Shown piece after piece: positions 35,093 to 42,926 of a stretch of 64,000 nt of DNA. The translations under genes and the position numbers were made by a program. Within the stretch, counting starts at the first letter, position 1. Every line of letters starts with the position of its first letter. Source of the stretch: Erysipelotrichaceae bacterium OPF54 (GTDB lineage: Bacteria > Bacillota_I > Bacilli_A > Erysipelotrichales > Erysipelotrichaceae); the NCBI GenBank assembly GCA_022834735.1, contig BQKD01000001.1, positions 783,659-847,658 on the forward strand, read 5' to 3'. Under the pieces are notes generated by a model. It did not search any database and had not been told where the DNA came from. It worked only from the letters and a program-made list of their open reading frames with translations.

Positions 35093-36505
35093 ATGGTCAA
35101 TAAACTTTCAAGAAGCTTTAAAAAATTATCGCTGACCCAGCAGGTGCTTATGATCATCCTGCTCATGCTCATCTTTCTGGCTTTGTTCTTTACATTTTTT
35201 CTGAATAAAAATATCGAAGTGACGATTTCGAATCAGATGTATGCGATGATGGATTCCAGGCAGAAACCGATCATAGGGGCTCTTGAAGCGGACGAACCAG
35301 CCGATTTCAACAATCAGCTGTATAAATATCTGTCAACCGATTCGATCCAGACCAACTGCATCATCCGCAACGACCAGGTCGAATACCTGACAATTCCGGA
35401 CAGCAGTTTTACGACACCTGAATTTACGGAATTCCTGCTGAAAAAAGCGCAGTGGCTCAGAAATTCGAAATCGGATGAAGCGCTCTACGGCACCTTTGAC
35501 TGCGACAAGGGAAGATACTATTATCTGCTCGAAGAATGCGAGTCGCAGGGAAAACCGGTCATCGTGGCAAGCTTCATGGACGATACGTATGCGGCCAGGT
35601 TCCGGGCATCGCTCATCGACTCCAACGTCTATGTGATGGTCGTAGCGTTTGCGCTGATCCTGATGATCCTGATGCTGTGGGCCTTTTCGATCATTCATCC
35701 GCTCAATCAGATCCGCCTTTATATTTCCCAGATCAAGCAGGGAAAAGAGGTGGAGCTCAATATCAACCGCGAAGATGAGATCGGCGATGTAGCGCATGAA
35801 CTGATCTCGATGAAAGAGGAGCTCACGAAACAGGAGAAGTCGAAAGAGGAAATGATCCACAATATTTCCCACGATCTCAAGACACCGATCGCAACGATCA
35901 AATCGTATTCCGAATCGATCAAGGACGGGATCTATCCGTACGGCACCCTGGAAAAGAGCGTGGATGTCATTCTTGACAACGCGCAGCGTCTCGAGGACAA
36001 AGTGCACAATCTTCTCTATCTGAACCGGGTTGAGTACCTGATCACGACCGACGCGGAAGGCGTCGTCACGAACATGAAAGATGTGGTGGAGCAGGTCGTT
36101 CTCAACTCCGCCGTGATCGATCCCGATATCCGGCTGATCACCGATGTGGAGGAAGTATTCTTTGACGGACTGATCGAATCGTGGCGCGTAGCCATCGAAA
36201 ATATCATGGAAAACGCGTTCCGCTATGCAAAGACATATATCAAGATCGTCGTGCGCGAGGATGATCTGCGGATCTATAACGACGGACCGAAAATGCCGGA
36301 AGACCGTATCGAAACCTTGTTCCGTCCCTATGAGATGGGGGAAGGCGGACGCTTTGGTCTGGGGCTGTCGATCGTTTCGAAAGTCACAAAAGCGAATAAT
36401 TATATTGTGAAAGGCTTTAATACAGAAGATGGTGTATGCTTCCATATTTACAGGGAGCACAAGGTTTCTAAAAAGCACCAGAACAAGCGGGGCCGCAAAG
36501 CCTGA
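35093..36505 (+). CDS. Sensor histidine kinase
   Basis: A 470-aa membrane kinase: helix 1 (about 15-38), an extracytoplasmic sensor of about 140 residues, helix 2 (about 180-203), a HAMP linker, then the H-box ISHDLKTPIATIKSYSES, N-box ENIMENAFRYAK, and G-boxes YNDGPKMPED and GGRFGLGLSIV. The ATP domain looks complete. Partner of the upstream regulator. The signal is unknown. The C-terminus is basic. Confidence 0.92.
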   Translation: MVNKLSRSFKKLSLTQQVLMIILLMLIFLALFFTFFLNKNIEVTISNQMYAMMDSRQKPIIGALEADEPADFNNQLYKYLSTDSIQTNCIIRNDQVEYLTIPDSSFTTPEFTEFLLKKAQWLRNSKSDEALYGTFDCDKGRYYYLLEECESQGKPVIVASFMDDTYAARFRASLIDSNVYVMVVAFALILMILMLWAFSIIHPLNQIRLYISQIKQGKEVELNINREDEIGDVAHELISMKEELTKQEKSKEEMIHNISHDLKTPIATIKSYSESIKDGIYPYGTLEKSVDVILDNAQRLEDKVHNLLYLNRVEYLITTDAEGVVTNMKDVVEQVVLNSAVIDPDIRLITDVEEVFFDGLIESWRVAIENIMENAFRYAKTYIKIVVREDDLRIYNDGPKMPEDRIETLFRPYEMGEGGRFGLGLSIVSKVTKANNYIVKGFNTEDGVCFHIYREHKVSKKHQNKRGRKA

Positions 36506-36539
36506 ACGGAATAAATAACGTGGATAAATCAAAATGAAA

Positions 36540-36566
36540 ACCGTCGGCAGAACCGGCGGTTTTTTT
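36540..36566 (+). terminator. Terminator after the histidine kinase
   Basis: ACCGTCGG / CCGGCGGT (one G-T pair), 5-base loop and seven Ts. Confidence 0.85.
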
Positions 36567-36580
36567 AAAAGGAGGAGATT

Positions 36581-37582
36581 ATGATGAAAATCGCAACAAT
36601 AGGATCCGGGATCATCGTGGACCGGATGATCGATGCCGTTTCCCAGGTCAACGGGATCGAACTGTACGGAGTGTATTCACGAACCGAAGAACGGGCACAG
36701 GAGTTTGCGAAAGCGCATGGCGCGCAAACGTACTTCTGGGATCTCGATACCATGCTCCAGGATGAAAAAGTGGATGTGGTATATATCGCCAGTCCGAACA
36801 GTCTGCATTATGAGCAGGCAAAAAAGGCTCTTGAAGCCGGAAAGCATGTCCTGCTCGAAAAGCCGTTCTGTTCGACAAAGAAAGAAGCGGAAGCGCTGTT
36901 TGCCCTGGCAGAAGAAAATGGTGTCATGCTCATGGAAGCCATTACGAATGTGCATACGCCCAACTACAAGGCTGTAAAGGAGCATCTGCCGGATACGGGC
37001 GAGATCAAAATGGTACAGTACAATTTTTCCCAGTATTCTTCGCGCTACGAGCTGTTCAAACAGAAAAAGCAGACCAACATTTTCGATCCGAAGTTTGATG
37101 GCGGGGCATTGATGGACATCAATGTGTACAACCTTCATTTTGTGACCGGCTTATTCGGGATGCCCGATACGCTTCATTATTATGGAAACAAAGGATACAA
37201 CGGGATCGATACGAGCGGAGTGATCCTTATGGAGTATCCAGGCTTTATCGCAATCTGTACAGGTGCCAAGGACAGTTCCTCGCCATACTGTGTATATATT
37301 CAGGGAGATCGGGCGACGATCCGGGTGGATCGGGCATCGAGCGGCGTGTGCGAGCATGTGGATCTGCTCCTTCCAAAAGGCGATACGATCGGCAGGAAGG
37401 ACAGAGCGGAAATCACGAAAGAGATCGGGATCGATCAGGGCTTTCATATGTTTTATGAGCTGAGCGATTTTGTGCGGATGATCGAGCACGATGATTTCGA
37501 GCAATATGATCAGTATAAAAAACAGACCTTAATGGTCATGGAACTGCTGGACGAAGCAAAGAAACAGCGGGATGAAAGATAA
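36581..37582 (+). CDS. Gfo/Idh/MocA-family oxidoreductase
   Basis: A 333-aa NAD(P)-dependent dehydrogenase. Rossmann motif IGSGIIVDRMI is followed by YIASPNSLHYEQAKKALEAGKHVLLEKPF, containing the family EKP motif, and DINVYNLHF in the C-terminal substrate domain. Such enzymes oxidise sugars, inositols or related polyols; the substrate cannot be told. GGAGGAG lies upstream, with two consecutive ATGs. It is flanked by terminators, so monocistronic. Confidence 0.88.
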   Translation: MMKIATIGSGIIVDRMIDAVSQVNGIELYGVYSRTEERAQEFAKAHGAQTYFWDLDTMLQDEKVDVVYIASPNSLHYEQAKKALEAGKHVLLEKPFCSTKKEAEALFALAEENGVMLMEAITNVHTPNYKAVKEHLPDTGEIKMVQYNFSQYSSRYELFKQKKQTNIFDPKFDGGALMDINVYNLHFVTGLFGMPDTLHYYGNKGYNGIDTSGVILMEYPGFIAICTGAKDSSSPYCVYIQGDRATIRVDRASSGVCEHVDLLLPKGDTIGRKDRAEITKEIGIDQGFHMFYELSDFVRMIEHDDFEQYDQYKKQTLMVMELLDEAKKQRDER

Positions 37583-37586
37583 TAAA

Positions 37587-37622
37587 ACAGTAAAAGGAAG
37601 CGGAAAAGCTTCCTTTTACTGT
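37587..37622. terminator. Bidirectional terminator
   Basis: ACAGTAAAAGGAAGC / GCTTCCTTTTACTGT, a 15-base perfect stem with a 6-base loop, between convergent genes. It overlaps the last codons of the minus-strand PTS IIB-like gene. Confidence 0.8.
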
Positions 37623-38026
37623 GTATGGACATGCCGATACGTTTTTATACGCGTTACTTTCAGCGCGTCTGGTTCATCCGGAAAATGAACCGGGTTTTGC
37701 CTGGTCTGTTCAAAAATCTCCATGACGTCCACGATATCTGTGTACAGTTCCATGACATCCACAGGACCGTACATGCGGATCGGCAGAACATAAAGAGGCC
37801 GGTTGTTTCTGCAGTAACGTTCATTGAACTTCCGGACATCTCTTGAAAGGTGCGGACAAAGTATGAAAATATCAAATTCATCCAGCTTTTTTGAAGTGAG
37901 CAGAAACGGGCAGAATTCGATCGACAGCTCCTGTTCGAGATGATAGACCTTGATTCCTTTTTTAATATGTTCAGCCATCGTGCTGGAAGAAAATCCTCCG
38001 CCGCAGCAGATCGCAGCTTTGATCAT
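37616..38026 (-). CDS. Orphan PTS IIB-like protein (lactose/cellobiose type)
   Basis: A 136-aa protein whose N-terminus MIKAAICCGGGFSSSTMAEHIKKG resembles the phosphocysteine loop of Lac/Cel-type EIIB proteins. It lacks the rest of a PTS: no IIA, IIC or phospho-beta-glucosidase is nearby. The C-terminal 35 residues are longer than in typical IIB. It overlaps the upstream VOC gene by ATGA, so the two are cotranslated. It could be a regulatory or diverged IIB; the function is uncertain. Confidence 0.65.
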   Translation of the reverse strand: MIKAAICCGGGFSSSTMAEHIKKGIKVYHLEQELSIEFCPFLLTSKKLDEFDIFILCPHLSRDVRKFNERYCRNNRPLYVLPIRMYGPVDVMELYTDIVDVMEIFEQTRQNPVHFPDEPDALKVTRIKTYRHVHTQ

Positions 38027-38415
38027 GATCCTTCTCCTTTCGGACAAAACAGTTCGATGTGTTCTCCTAACGGCTCGCTGCAAAACGCCATACGAAGCCG
38101 ATAAGGAGGATCACAAGGAATGACGCGGTCGTCCGGATCGATAAATACATCATAACCGGCTTTGCGGATCGAATCGGCCAGCCTGTCGACATCCTCTGTC
38201 AAAAGCGCGAAATGACGGATCGCGCCAACCTCTCCGGTGTTTTCCTTGCCGGCAAAGATCTCGATGATCCCGGAACCGGTATCAAGCAGGATGCCTTCGT
38301 TCCATTCCCGGAATACTTTTAAGCCAAGGACGCCAATATAAAAATCTTTTGCTTTTTCAAATACGTCGTCTGTTGAACAGTTCATAGATACGTGATGGAT
38401 CCCTTTGATGAGCAT
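38023..38415 (-). CDS. VOC (glyoxalase/bleomycin-resistance) family protein
   Basis: A 130-aa two-repeat betaalphabetabetabeta protein. First module: GIHHVSMNCSTDDVFEKAKDFYIGVLGLKVFREW, ending in GSGIIEIFAG. Second: IRHFALLTEDVDRLADSIRKAGYDVFIDP, ending in GEHIELFCPKG. A His and Glu at the family's metal positions are visible. Members include glyoxalases, isomerases and dioxygenases; specificity is not predictable. AGAGGGAAAAAC precedes ATG 38415. Confidence 0.82.
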   Translation of the reverse strand: MLIKGIHHVSMNCSTDDVFEKAKDFYIGVLGLKVFREWNEGILLDTGSGIIEIFAGKENTGEVGAIRHFALLTEDVDRLADSIRKAGYDVFIDPDDRVIPCDPPYRLRMAFCSEPLGEHIELFCPKGEGS

Positions 38416-38456
38416 GTTTTTCCCTCTTCTTTCTTTGCAGATCGTTTTCTGAATTC

Positions 38457-38485
38457 ATTGTATGTTTACGCACATCAAAAGACAA
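38457..38485 (-). promoter_or_regulatory. Candidate promoter of the VOC-IIB pair
   Basis: Minus strand TTGTCT (38480-38485), 17-base spacer, TACAAT (38457-38462), 41 bases before the VOC start. Confidence 0.55.
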
Positions 38486-38491
38486 GCTCCA

Positions 38492-39397
38492 TCAAATGGA
38501 GGATGTGTTCCTGCTGGGAGCGTGGTCTGCAGAAATACCACTTTCCTCAATAAAGTAGAGCGGGCGGTGTTTTGTTTCGATCAGGACCTTCTGAAGCAGA
38601 AGCGAGAGCAGAAGGAGAAGGCTGGTCTGCATCGTGAAAGCAAGAAGGAGCAGAACAAGAGACATATTTTTCTGGATCATGGCAACGAGTGTCGAACAAG
38701 CCAGTAAAGCGAAAACAAAGCCGAAGACCGTTTTTATGAAGGTTTCGGAAATCAGGAGATCCCGAAGCGCATAGGAAACCAGGCTTTTTATGTTCCATTT
38801 TGTTTTTCCGGCTTGGCGTTCCACATTTTCGTATTCGATCCATCGCGTGCTGAAACCGATATGATCAAACAGACCTTTCATATAGCGGTCCGATTCGCGG
38901 CAGGAAAGCAGGGCTTTGATCGCCATTTGATCCATCATCCGAAAATCGGTGGCACCATCCGTACACCCGGAAAAACGGGCATACAGTATCGATCCGCTCC
39001 GGCGTAGAAAAGACTGGTCCTGCCTTCCTTTTCGTTTTGCGCCCGCAATATGGACCGAGGGATCCTCGAGAATTTCAAGCATTTGCGGCAGCAGACCGCA
39101 CGGATGCTGCAGATCGGCATCCATGCACACCGCAAGATCGGTGCGGACCTGTTCAAGACCTGCCAGCATGGCCGCTTCCTTGCCGAAATTGCGGGAAAAG
39201 GACAAATAGGCAACACGTCCATCTTTTTCGGAAAGGACCCGGATCTTCGGCAAGGTGTGGTCGCTGCTTCCATCATCCACGAACAGGATGTGCCAGGCTA
39301 TGTTCCTGTCTTTCATCACGGCAGAAACTTCATTGTAAAACAGCGGGATACACGCTTCCTCATTGAAGCACGGAACGATGATCGTCAATGATTTCAT
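38492..39397 (-). CDS. Polyprenyl-phosphate glycosyltransferase, CsbB/GtrB type
   Basis: A 301-aa family 2 glycosyltransferase. The GT-A domain has IIVPCFNEEACIPLFYNEV, FVDDGSSDHTL, SRNFGKEAAMLAGLE and the metal-binding MDADLQHP; two C-terminal membrane helices follow (about 228-285). Such enzymes load a sugar onto undecaprenyl phosphate on the inner leaflet. ATG 39397 has AAGGAGG. Together with the upstream GtrA and YfhO genes it forms the three-part module known from B. subtilis (CsbB, GtcA, YfhO), which decorates lipoteichoic acid. The exact sugar and acceptor are inferred. Confidence 0.88.
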   Translation of the reverse strand: MKSLTIIVPCFNEEACIPLFYNEVSAVMKDRNIAWHILFVDDGSSDHTLPKIRVLSEKDGRVAYLSFSRNFGKEAAMLAGLEQVRTDLAVCMDADLQHPCGLLPQMLEILEDPSVHIAGAKRKGRQDQSFLRRSGSILYARFSGCTDGATDFRMMDQMAIKALLSCRESDRYMKGLFDHIGFSTRWIEYENVERQAGKTKWNIKSLVSYALRDLLISETFIKTVFGFVFALLACSTLVAMIQKNMSLVLLLLAFTMQTSLLLLLSLLLQKVLIETKHRPLYFIEESGISADHAPSRNTSSI

Positions 39398-39761
39398 GGA
39401 TTTCCTCCTTCCTGAAAATACGGGTCCTGCACAGGATATAATTGGCGAGAACGACAAATACAGCAGCCGCCGCTTTGGAAACAAGGGGACTAATGTTCAT
39501 TTGCAGCAAGCCTTCAAGAAGGAGCGTTTCGGCACCCAGCGAAACAAGACGAAGACGTACAAAACGGATAAATGCAGAGAGATGCACAGGCTGGCAGAAG
39601 ACAAAGCGGGCATTGGCACCATAAGCAAAAACGACAGCGCCGGCCCATGCTGCCGCATTGGCCAGGACCACTGGCATCCAGCAAAGCCCGAGCATAAATA
39701 AAAGCGTATTGATCAGCGTTGTGATGAGGCCAGTCACAATATATAAGATACCTTGTTTCAT
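39360..39761 (-). CDS. GtrA/GtcA-family flippase-like membrane protein
   Basis: A 133-aa protein with four membrane helices and the GtrA fold: YIVTGLITTLINTLLFMLG, AAAWAGAVVFAYGANARFVF and a C-terminal NYILCRTRIFR. GtrA/GtcA proteins are thought to flip lipid-linked sugars to the outer leaflet. ATG 39761 follows AAGGAGGAAAAG. It overlaps the glycosyltransferase by 38 bases and the YfhO gene by 4. Confidence 0.87.
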   Translation of the reverse strand: MKQGILYIVTGLITTLINTLLFMLGLCWMPVVLANAAAWAGAVVFAYGANARFVFCQPVHLSAFIRFVRLRLVSLGAETLLLEGLLQMNISPLVSKAAAAVFVVLANYILCRTRIFRKEEIHEIIDDHRSVLQ

Positions 39762-42079
39762 TTTCTTTTCCTCCTTATCCACAGGACACATCCGGCCAGG
39801 CCGGAAACGCTCAGGATTATGCCTGCTTTTTTTCCGGGCGCCTCAAAACGGATCTCGATCGTATGATTCCCTTTCGAAAGCGCACAGCCGGCAAAGGTCT
39901 GATTGATCCGTTCGACAGGAACTTTCCGGCCGTCGACTTCGATCGAAAATCCGTTCTGCATCGCAAACGGGGTGCACAGGATCCCGTCTTTTTCCAGGCT
40001 GGCTTCGATGGTCCATCGTGAACTGGTTTCGCGGACAGTTACCGGCTGGATGTGTCTGAGACGCTGTTCAAAAAGACGGGCATCGATCGAATGCCAGACC
40101 GTATTTTTTACGACATAGCTGCCTGAGCGAAAATCAGCCGTAAGCGGCACCGAAGTCATTTCTCCTGAAAGAAAATAGGTGAAATGCGTGTTGTGATTGT
40201 AGTATACCGAGGAAGCAGAAGATAATTTGTTGCGCATACCGCATACATCGATCACGACAGGCTGATCGGGCGTTGTGTTTTCTATATCCATTTCCAGGAC
40301 ATAGATGCGTTCCGGATCGAGATGAAGATCGTCATACGATACTTTCTTTCTTTTTGTCACGGCCTGATCGAGCGAAGGAAGATTTTCCTTTCGCCACCGG
40401 CTTGTAAACGGGCTGGCGGAACGCTCTGCGCCTGAAACGGATGGCGTTTCGACAACAGCCTGAAGGCTGTCAGGAAACGACAGGGAATCCATTTCTTTTT
40501 CGCTCATCCAGTCATAGGTGACCCAGAACCGGGGAAGGACCGATCCGTTATGCGAAAGAGTGCCGCTTTCTTTTTTATAACCATAGGGGACCTTTTCGGA
40601 TCGTACGGTATCGATCGAGCGTGTCCACAAATAAAACGGATTCAAGCTGTCCAGGATGGCGGTCCGGTTGTTGATCGGAATGTTGTTTTTGAGCATGTCG
40701 AATATGTAAGTGTTGTAACGTGCCGGATAGATCGAAGAGTAGCCGCTCGCGCGGTACGCCTGCAGGCCGAACGTTTCATTGACCAGGTCGTTTTGATTCA
40801 TAAGAGCAAGCGTTGTGCCGGGATGGGCACGCGTCCAGGCAGTCATCTCACCGGTTTCAGGCAGCGAATCCAGATAGGAATCGGACGGGTTCTGTGCATG
40901 CCAGATCATCAGGGCCGGAACGAGCAGAAGCGGGATCGTTTTTCTCTGGTCTGTGCCGATGAGCATTACGAGCAGACAGATCCCTGCATCCCACCATACG
41001 ATGGAATTGCGGATGGCAAGCAACGGCCACAGCAGAGCGACGGGAACAAGAAAGAGGGCAGCATCTTTTTTCAGGTTTTTCAATGTGCTGGCTTCGAGCA
41101 GCACGACAAGAGGAAGCATAGGCAGCAGGGCTTTGGTTCTTGCGTATAAAAAGCCGCTCAGAACATACCAGCACACAGGAAACAGAAAGAGGACAAGCAG
41201 GATCATGGCCAGCTTCCGTGTCTTTTTTAAGAAAAGCGAGAAGACGAGGCTGATCCATGCCAGCAGGGGCTGTCCGCATCCGTAGCGCCCGTACAGCAAG
41301 CCGGTCAGTTTCCGGTCCGGTCTGAACAGCGAAAACAGATCGACTGGCGCAGAAGGCCGGTTGTTTTCAAGAAGATAGAGGCCGGTTGGCAGCCAGAGCA
41401 TGGCTGTGATCGCTATGATGAACGCAAAGCCGAACAAAAACGGCTTCCAGTGTGTTTTCCATCCTTTTTTGTAAGTAAAATATAAAATGCATCCCAAAAA
41501 GCTTGCGGGCGCGAAGTAAAAGCTGTGCAGGACAACAAAGGTGCCGCACAAAATGAAAAGGGTGCATTTCTTTTTTTCGATCATATGATCGATCCCGGTC
41601 AGCATGCCGAACAGGAAGGGAATATAGCTGACGAACATGATCTGGCGATGGGACTGGAAAAAGATGGTGGAGCATGGAAGCATGAGCGAAAGCACGAGAC
41701 AGACCGGACCGGAAAATCTGTTTTGTTTCAGAAAGACATAGGCGCTGATGCTGCCAAGTCCCATAAGAAAGACGGCATATGTGCTCAGTATCGATACAAA
41801 ATCGATTTGCGCAAACAAGCTGCTGAATACGATGTCGGGGCGCAGCGCTCCATAATAGCTCAGGGCATAAAAATTTGTTCCGCCAAAAAGCTGAGGAACG
41901 AAATCGGGAGCAAGAGAGTGGCTGGCGATCATGGTGTCGCGCAAGGTCTTTCCGATCACGACATGCTGGCTGTACCAGTCGACAGGATTGCCGAAAAGGA
42001 TCGGATGAGCGACGAATACGAGCAGGGCAGGCCATACGAGCAAGAAAAAGAAAATTCCGGTTTTTCTGAACATAGACAT
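39758..42079 (-). CDS. YfhO-family membrane glycosyltransferase
   Basis: A 773-aa protein with about 12 hydrophobic helices in the first 400 residues, a large extracytoplasmic domain (about 400-745) and a last helix (about 746-765) followed by a short RRKRK tail. The N-terminal HPILFGNPVDWYSQHVVIG with its acidic residue and the LFGGTNFYALSYYG loop resemble YfhO, a GT-C enzyme that transfers a sugar from the lipid carrier to a wall polymer outside the cell. ATG 42079 with AAGGAAG is the likeliest start; MFRK six bases later is an alternative. It is the first gene of the operon. Confidence 0.82.
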   Translation of the reverse strand: MSMFRKTGIFFFLLVWPALLVFVAHPILFGNPVDWYSQHVVIGKTLRDTMIASHSLAPDFVPQLFGGTNFYALSYYGALRPDIVFSSLFAQIDFVSILSTYAVFLMGLGSISAYVFLKQNRFSGPVCLVLSLMLPCSTIFFQSHRQIMFVSYIPFLFGMLTGIDHMIEKKKCTLFILCGTFVVLHSFYFAPASFLGCILYFTYKKGWKTHWKPFLFGFAFIIAITAMLWLPTGLYLLENNRPSAPVDLFSLFRPDRKLTGLLYGRYGCGQPLLAWISLVFSLFLKKTRKLAMILLVLFLFPVCWYVLSGFLYARTKALLPMLPLVVLLEASTLKNLKKDAALFLVPVALLWPLLAIRNSIVWWDAGICLLVMLIGTDQRKTIPLLLVPALMIWHAQNPSDSYLDSLPETGEMTAWTRAHPGTTLALMNQNDLVNETFGLQAYRASGYSSIYPARYNTYIFDMLKNNIPINNRTAILDSLNPFYLWTRSIDTVRSEKVPYGYKKESGTLSHNGSVLPRFWVTYDWMSEKEMDSLSFPDSLQAVVETPSVSGAERSASPFTSRWRKENLPSLDQAVTKRKKVSYDDLHLDPERIYVLEMDIENTTPDQPVVIDVCGMRNKLSSASSVYYNHNTHFTYFLSGEMTSVPLTADFRSGSYVVKNTVWHSIDARLFEQRLRHIQPVTVRETSSRWTIEASLEKDGILCTPFAMQNGFSIEVDGRKVPVERINQTFAGCALSKGNHTIEIRFEAPGKKAGIILSVSGLAGCVLWIRRKRK

Positions 42080-42160
42080 CAAATCACTTCCTTGCGCGTA
42101 TCGTATCAAATAGAACAGAAGTTCTGCCGAAAGGAATAAAAAAGAACTGTGAATGAAATC

Positions 42161-42203
42161 TTAAGAGAAATTAAGAAAATGAACGTTCCGGTTCTGATAC
42201 AGT
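42161..42203 (+). promoter_or_regulatory. Direct repeats and -10 ahead of the second two-component system
   Basis: TTAAGA at 42161-42166 and 42171-42176 repeat with a 10-base period, one helical turn, as in PhoB/OmpR-type sites. A -10-like TACAGT lies at 42198-42203 with no good -35, as at activated promoters. The site also lies upstream of the divergent YfhO operon. Confidence 0.4.
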
Positions 42204-42233
42204 AAAGGAAAGAAACAGAAGAGGGGGAAGAAC

Positions 42234-42926
42234 ATGGCGTACCGGATCATGGTGGTGGATGACGAGCCGGAAATTGTCGAGATCATAAAAGTGCTTCTGG
42301 AAGGAGAAGGATACGAAGTGGACGGATGCACTTCAGCAGCAAAGGCGCTGGAAAAAATGAATGAAAAGACTGATCTGTTCATCCTGGACGTGAAGATGCC
42401 GGATATGAATGGCTATGAACTTTGCCAAAAGGTGCGGGAACGTTCCAGGGCGCCGATCATGTTCTTGACGGCAAGGGGGATGGAAAATGACAAGCTGATC
42501 GGCTTTTCATGCGGTGCGGACGATTATCTTGTCAAACCATTTTCCTACGCGGAGCTGCGTATGCGGGTCATGGCGCTGCTGCGGCGCGTGTATACGTATT
42601 CGGACGCAAAAGAAAAACGGGATGGTCCGGTCCGGTTCCGGGATCTGACGATCGACGAAAAGATGCGCGATGTGCGCAAAAACGGGAAAAAGATCGAACT
42701 GACGGATCGGGAGTACGAGATCCTGCGCTTTCTCATTGCTCACAAAAATCAGGTGCTGGCCTTATCGCAGATCTATGAAGGCGTATGGAACGAAGAGGCG
42801 TATTACGGAGTGCAGAATACGGTGATGGTCCATGTGCGGAATCTGCGCAAAAAGATCGAGGAGGATCCGAAAGATCCGCAGATCATCAAAACATTGTGGG
42901 GAAGAGGGTATTACTGTGAAGAGTAG
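42234..42926 (+). CDS. OmpR/VanR-like response regulator
   Basis: A 230-aa regulator: receiver with VVDDEPE, phospho-acceptor FILDVKMPDMNG, LTARG and VKPFSYAE; winged-helix DNA-binding domain with MVHVRNLRKKIEEDPKDPQIIKTLWGRGYYCEE, typical of the VanR/PhoP group. GAGGGGGAAG precedes ATG 42234. It overlaps its kinase by 11 bases and is divergent from the glycosylation operon, which it might control. Confidence 0.92.
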   Translation: MAYRIMVVDDEPEIVEIIKVLLEGEGYEVDGCTSAAKALEKMNEKTDLFILDVKMPDMNGYELCQKVRERSRAPIMFLTARGMENDKLIGFSCGADDYLVKPFSYAELRMRVMALLRRVYTYSDAKEKRDGPVRFRDLTIDEKMRDVRKNGKKIELTDREYEILRFLIAHKNQVLALSQIYEGVWNEEAYYGVQNTVMVHVRNLRKKIEEDPKDPQIIKTLWGRGYYCEE

